NCBI RefSeq assembly: GCF_036181745.1
Contig: NZ_CP108080.1
Coordinates: 2,356,001 to 2,420,000, forward strand
From: Streptomyces sp. NBC_00259
GTDB lineage: Bacteria; Actinomycetota; Actinomycetes; Streptomycetales; Streptomycetaceae
Reading direction: 5' to 3'
DNA: 64,000 nucleotides
Positions 61,879 to 64,000 of the stretch are shown in pieces. The position numbers and the translations under genes are program-made. The notes beneath the pieces are model-generated. The model ran no database searches, had not been told where the DNA came from, and saw nothing but the letters and a program-made list of their open reading frames with translations. Positions within the stretch are counted from its first letter, which is position 1; each line of letters opens with the position of its first letter.

Positions 61879-62916
61879 GTGACCGTCAGTCTTGAGCAGT
61901 TGCGCCGCTGCCATGTCGCCGTGGATCTGGGTGCCGCGCGGACCCGGGTCTATGTGAAGGGAGCCGGGCTCGTCGTCGACCAGCCGAGCGTGGTCGCGGT
62001 CAACACCCGTAACGGCTCTCTCATCGCCGTCGGCGAGTTCGCCGAGAAGATGACCGGCCGGACACCCGACTACATCCGGGTCATGCGCCCCGTCTCCGGC
62101 GGCACCGTCGTCGACATCGACATGGCCCAGCGCATGCTGCGGCACCTGCTCGGCGAGAAGCTCCGCCGCCAGCTGCGCCGCAAACCGCGGCTGCGCGCCG
62201 CCGCCTGCACCCCGCACGAGGCCGATCCGCTCGCGCAGCGCGCGGCCGTGGAGACCCTGGTCGGGCTCGGCGCCCGGCGCGTGGAGCTGGTGGACACGCT
62301 GATCGCCGGGGCCGTCGGCTGCGGGCTTCCGGTGGAGCAGCCCACCGCCACCATGATCATGATGTGCGGCGCGGCCACCACGCAGGTCGCCGTGCTCTCC
62401 CTCGGTTCGATCGTCACCGCCACGCGGATCCCCATCGGCGGCGAAGCCGTCGACCACGCGGTCATCCAGCATCTGCGCCACCAGCACGAACTGATGCTGC
62501 CCAGCCAGTCCGTACGCCCTCTCCAGCTCGCCCTCAGCGGAAACGGTCTCACCGCCCAGGGTCCCACCTCCACCGAGATCCACGGCCGGGACGTGGCCAC
62601 CGGGCTGGCGCGGTCCGTGAAGGTCGACACCGCGGCCGTGCGCGACGCCATCCACACCCCGCTGACCGCGGTGCTCGACGGCATCGGGAGGATCCTGCGC
62701 GAGTGCCCGCCGGATCTCGTCGCCGATCTCGCCGACCGCGGGATCATGATGGTCGGCGGCAGCGCGCTGCTGCCGGGATTCGACCAGATGCTGCGCGACG
62801 CGACCGGGATGCCGGTGCACATCGCGGAGCGGCCCGACGTGTGCGCGGTGCTCGGGCTCGGGGAGATGCTGGAGGGCCGGGTCCATTCGATGGTCCTCGA
62901 TCCGCTGACCGCCTGA
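61879..62916 (+). CDS. MreB/Mbl-like actin-family protein with degenerate ATPase motifs
   Basis: A 345-residue MreB-fold protein. The first phosphate loop is VAVDLGAARTRVYV, then DQPSVVAVN; the adenosine motif is IMMVGGSALLPGFD. The second phosphate loop, DIGGGTT in MreB, reads MCGAATT, and the region of the catalytic Glu (EEPMAAAIG) reads VDTLIAGAVG. ATP hydrolysis is therefore doubtful, while filament fold and membrane association may remain. Streptomyces Mbl proteins act with MreB in spore wall synthesis. GGGAGG lies 8 nt before the GTG. A GAF sensor kinase follows after two bases. Confidence 0.85.
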   Translation: MTVSLEQLRRCHVAVDLGAARTRVYVKGAGLVVDQPSVVAVNTRNGSLIAVGEFAEKMTGRTPDYIRVMRPVSGGTVVDIDMAQRMLRHLLGEKLRRQLRRKPRLRAAACTPHEADPLAQRAAVETLVGLGARRVELVDTLIAGAVGCGLPVEQPTATMIMMCGAATTQVAVLSLGSIVTATRIPIGGEAVDHAVIQHLRHQHELMLPSQSVRPLQLALSGNGLTAQGPTSTEIHGRDVATGLARSVKVDTAAVRDAIHTPLTAVLDGIGRILRECPPDLVADLADRGIMMVGGSALLPGFDQMLRDATGMPVHIAERPDVCAVLGLGEMLEGRVHSMVLDPLTA

Positions 62917-62918
62917 GG

Positions 62919-64000
62919 ATGCCGCCCGCCCAGAGCCCGCCGGCACCGGGAGACACCCCGGACGGCCCGCCGCAACCGGGAAGCACGCCCGGCGGCGGCC
63001 CGCCCGGGCGGGCACCACGGCACGCCGTGGCCACGAATCTGCCGGCGCTGCTGGAGGCGGTGCTCGGCGTCGGCACCGACCTCGAACTGCGCGGCACGCT
63101 CCAGCACCTCGTGGACTCGGCGACCGAACTGACCGGCGCACGGTACGGGGCGCTCGGCGTCGTCGACCCGGAACGCGGCGACATCACCGAACTGTTCACC
63201 TGCGGGCTGAGCGACGCCGAGCGGGAGCGGATCGGCCGGCTCCCGGACGGACACGCCGGACTCATCGGCGCGCTCATCGACGATCCGCGGCCGCTGCGCC
63301 TCGACGACATCACCGAGGACCCCCGCTCGTCCGGAGTGCCGAAGGAGCACCCGCCGATGCGCACCTTCCTCGGCGTACCGATCCGTGTGCACACCGAGGT
63401 GTTCGGCAACCTCTACCTCGCCGAGAAGCGCGGCGGCACCTTCACCGAGGACGATCTCGCGCTGCTGCGGATCCTCGGCACGCAGGCCGGCATCGCCATC
63501 GGCAACGCCCGGCTGTACGCCACGGCCCGCCAGCGGGAACGCTGGATCGAGGGCGCCGCGGCCGTCACCACCGCGCTGCTCACCGGCGAGACCGCGGCGG
63601 ACGCGCTGATGACCGTCGCCGAGCGGGCCCGGGTCCTCGCCGACGCCTCCGCCGGGGTCGTCCTGCAGCCCACGGAGACCGGCGGCATGGAGATCGTCGC
63701 GGCGTCCACCCATGACGACCCGGGCGATCTGATCGGCACGACCATCGAGCCCGGCTCGACCGTGCTCGTCCAACTCCTCGGCGGGGAGCCGGTCTTCGTC
63801 GAGGATTCCGCGACCGACCCGCGCATGACGACGCGCGTACGGCACCGCTTCGGGCCGTCGATGATGCTGCCGCTGCAGAGCGGCGGCCGGCTCATCGGCA
63901 CGCTCGCGCTGCCGAGGAAACGCGGCGACCGGCCGTACACGGCGGCGGAACGGCTGCTGGCCTCGCAGTTCGCCTCCCAGGCGGCACTCGCGCTGGTCCT
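62919..64000 (+). CDS. DevS/DosS-like GAF-GAF sensor histidine kinase, 3' truncated by window edge
   Basis: The frame is open from ATG 62919 to the right edge (360 residues visible). A Pro/Gly-rich N-terminus (1-35) leads into GAF A (about 50-200): GARYGALGVVDPERGDITEL, RPLRLDDITEDPRSSG, KEHPPMRTFLGVPIRV, FGNLYLAEKRGG. GAF B starts near 215. This matches mycobacterial DevS/DosT over both domains, and His144 aligns with the heme-ligating His149 of DosS. The kinase part lies outside the window. It is probably co-transcribed with the MreB-like gene (2-base gap; GAGG just before the ATG). Confidence 0.87.
   Translation, partial: MPPAQSPPAPGDTPDGPPQPGSTPGGGPPGRAPRHAVATNLPALLEAVLGVGTDLELRGTLQHLVDSATELTGARYGALGVVDPERGDITELFTCGLSDAERERIGRLPDGHAGLIGALIDDPRPLRLDDITEDPRSSGVPKEHPPMRTFLGVPIRVHTEVFGNLYLAEKRGGTFTEDDLALLRILGTQAGIAIGNARLYATARQRERWIEGAAAVTTALLTGETAADALMTVAERARVLADASAGVVLQPTETGGMEIVAASTHDDPGDLIGTTIEPGSTVLVQLLGGEPVFVEDSATDPRMTTRVRHRFGPSMMLPLQSGGRLIGTLALPRKRGDRPYTAAERLLASQFASQAALALV

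Overview
The window is high-GC actinobacterial DNA that looks like a Streptomyces chromosome. The evidence is the strong G/C preference at third codon positions, frequent GTG starts, DUF families typical of the genus (DUF1877, DUF3052, DUF3145, DUF4383, DUF4429), and the order fasR-fabD-fabH-acpP-fabF, which from memory matches S. coelicolor. The first gene enters from the left edge and the last runs off the right edge.

Layout. 1-10 kb: accessory genes (atypical SDR, DUF1877, GNAT), then two tandem copies of a large PAS-PAS-GAF-SpoIIE-phosphatase-kinase regulator, an IS110-family transposase remnant and a membrane-anchored EF-hand/FG-GAP-like protein. 10-15.8 kb: tRNA-Val(UAC), a coiled-coil membrane protein, DUF4383, an FmdB zinc ribbon, a NarL-type two-component pair and a DedA protein whose stop codon abuts a MITE-like element. 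15.9-25.8 kb: a tellurium/stress (Ter) island. One operon encodes a CitE-like lyase, a fused double phosphoribosyltransferase with TRSP and Pelota-like regions, and a HAD phosphatase. Four TerD-domain genes, a DUF475/TerC membrane protein and a peroxiredoxin surround it.

25.9-33.4 kb: DUF3052, aceE, a voltage-gated-type K+ channel, a secreted crystallin-like/I36 protein, and a divergent MFS exporter/TetR pair. 33.5-40.2 kb: an envelope-oriented block with two paralogous exported DUF1023 hydrolases, DUF4429, a histidine kinase/response regulator pair and a membrane acyltransferase. 40.3-43.9 kb: a MerR-controlled aldo/keto reductase, GNAT, serine hydrolase and pirin. 44-50.9 kb: the fatty acid synthase locus with its activator FasR, then hemerythrin/MarR and DUF3145. 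51-64 kb: SGNH lipoprotein, a C15-like secreted protein, nitrilase, CysZ-like membrane protein, M14 carboxypeptidase, Ohr, an MDR reductase/MarR pair, a zinc-ribbon membrane protein, and a degenerate MreB-like protein followed by a DevS-like GAF sensor kinase.

Recurring themes. At least fourteen genes have a TAnnnT box 6-9 nt before the start codon and no convincing Shine-Dalgarno, suggesting leaderless transcripts. At least seven genes have short tandem duplications spanning or immediately following their stop codons. Three regulators (MerR, TetR, MarR) have clear palindromes in their own promoter regions. The least explained parts are the Ter-associated metabolite operon, the paired SpoIIE regulators and the DUF1023/DUF4429/two-component block.
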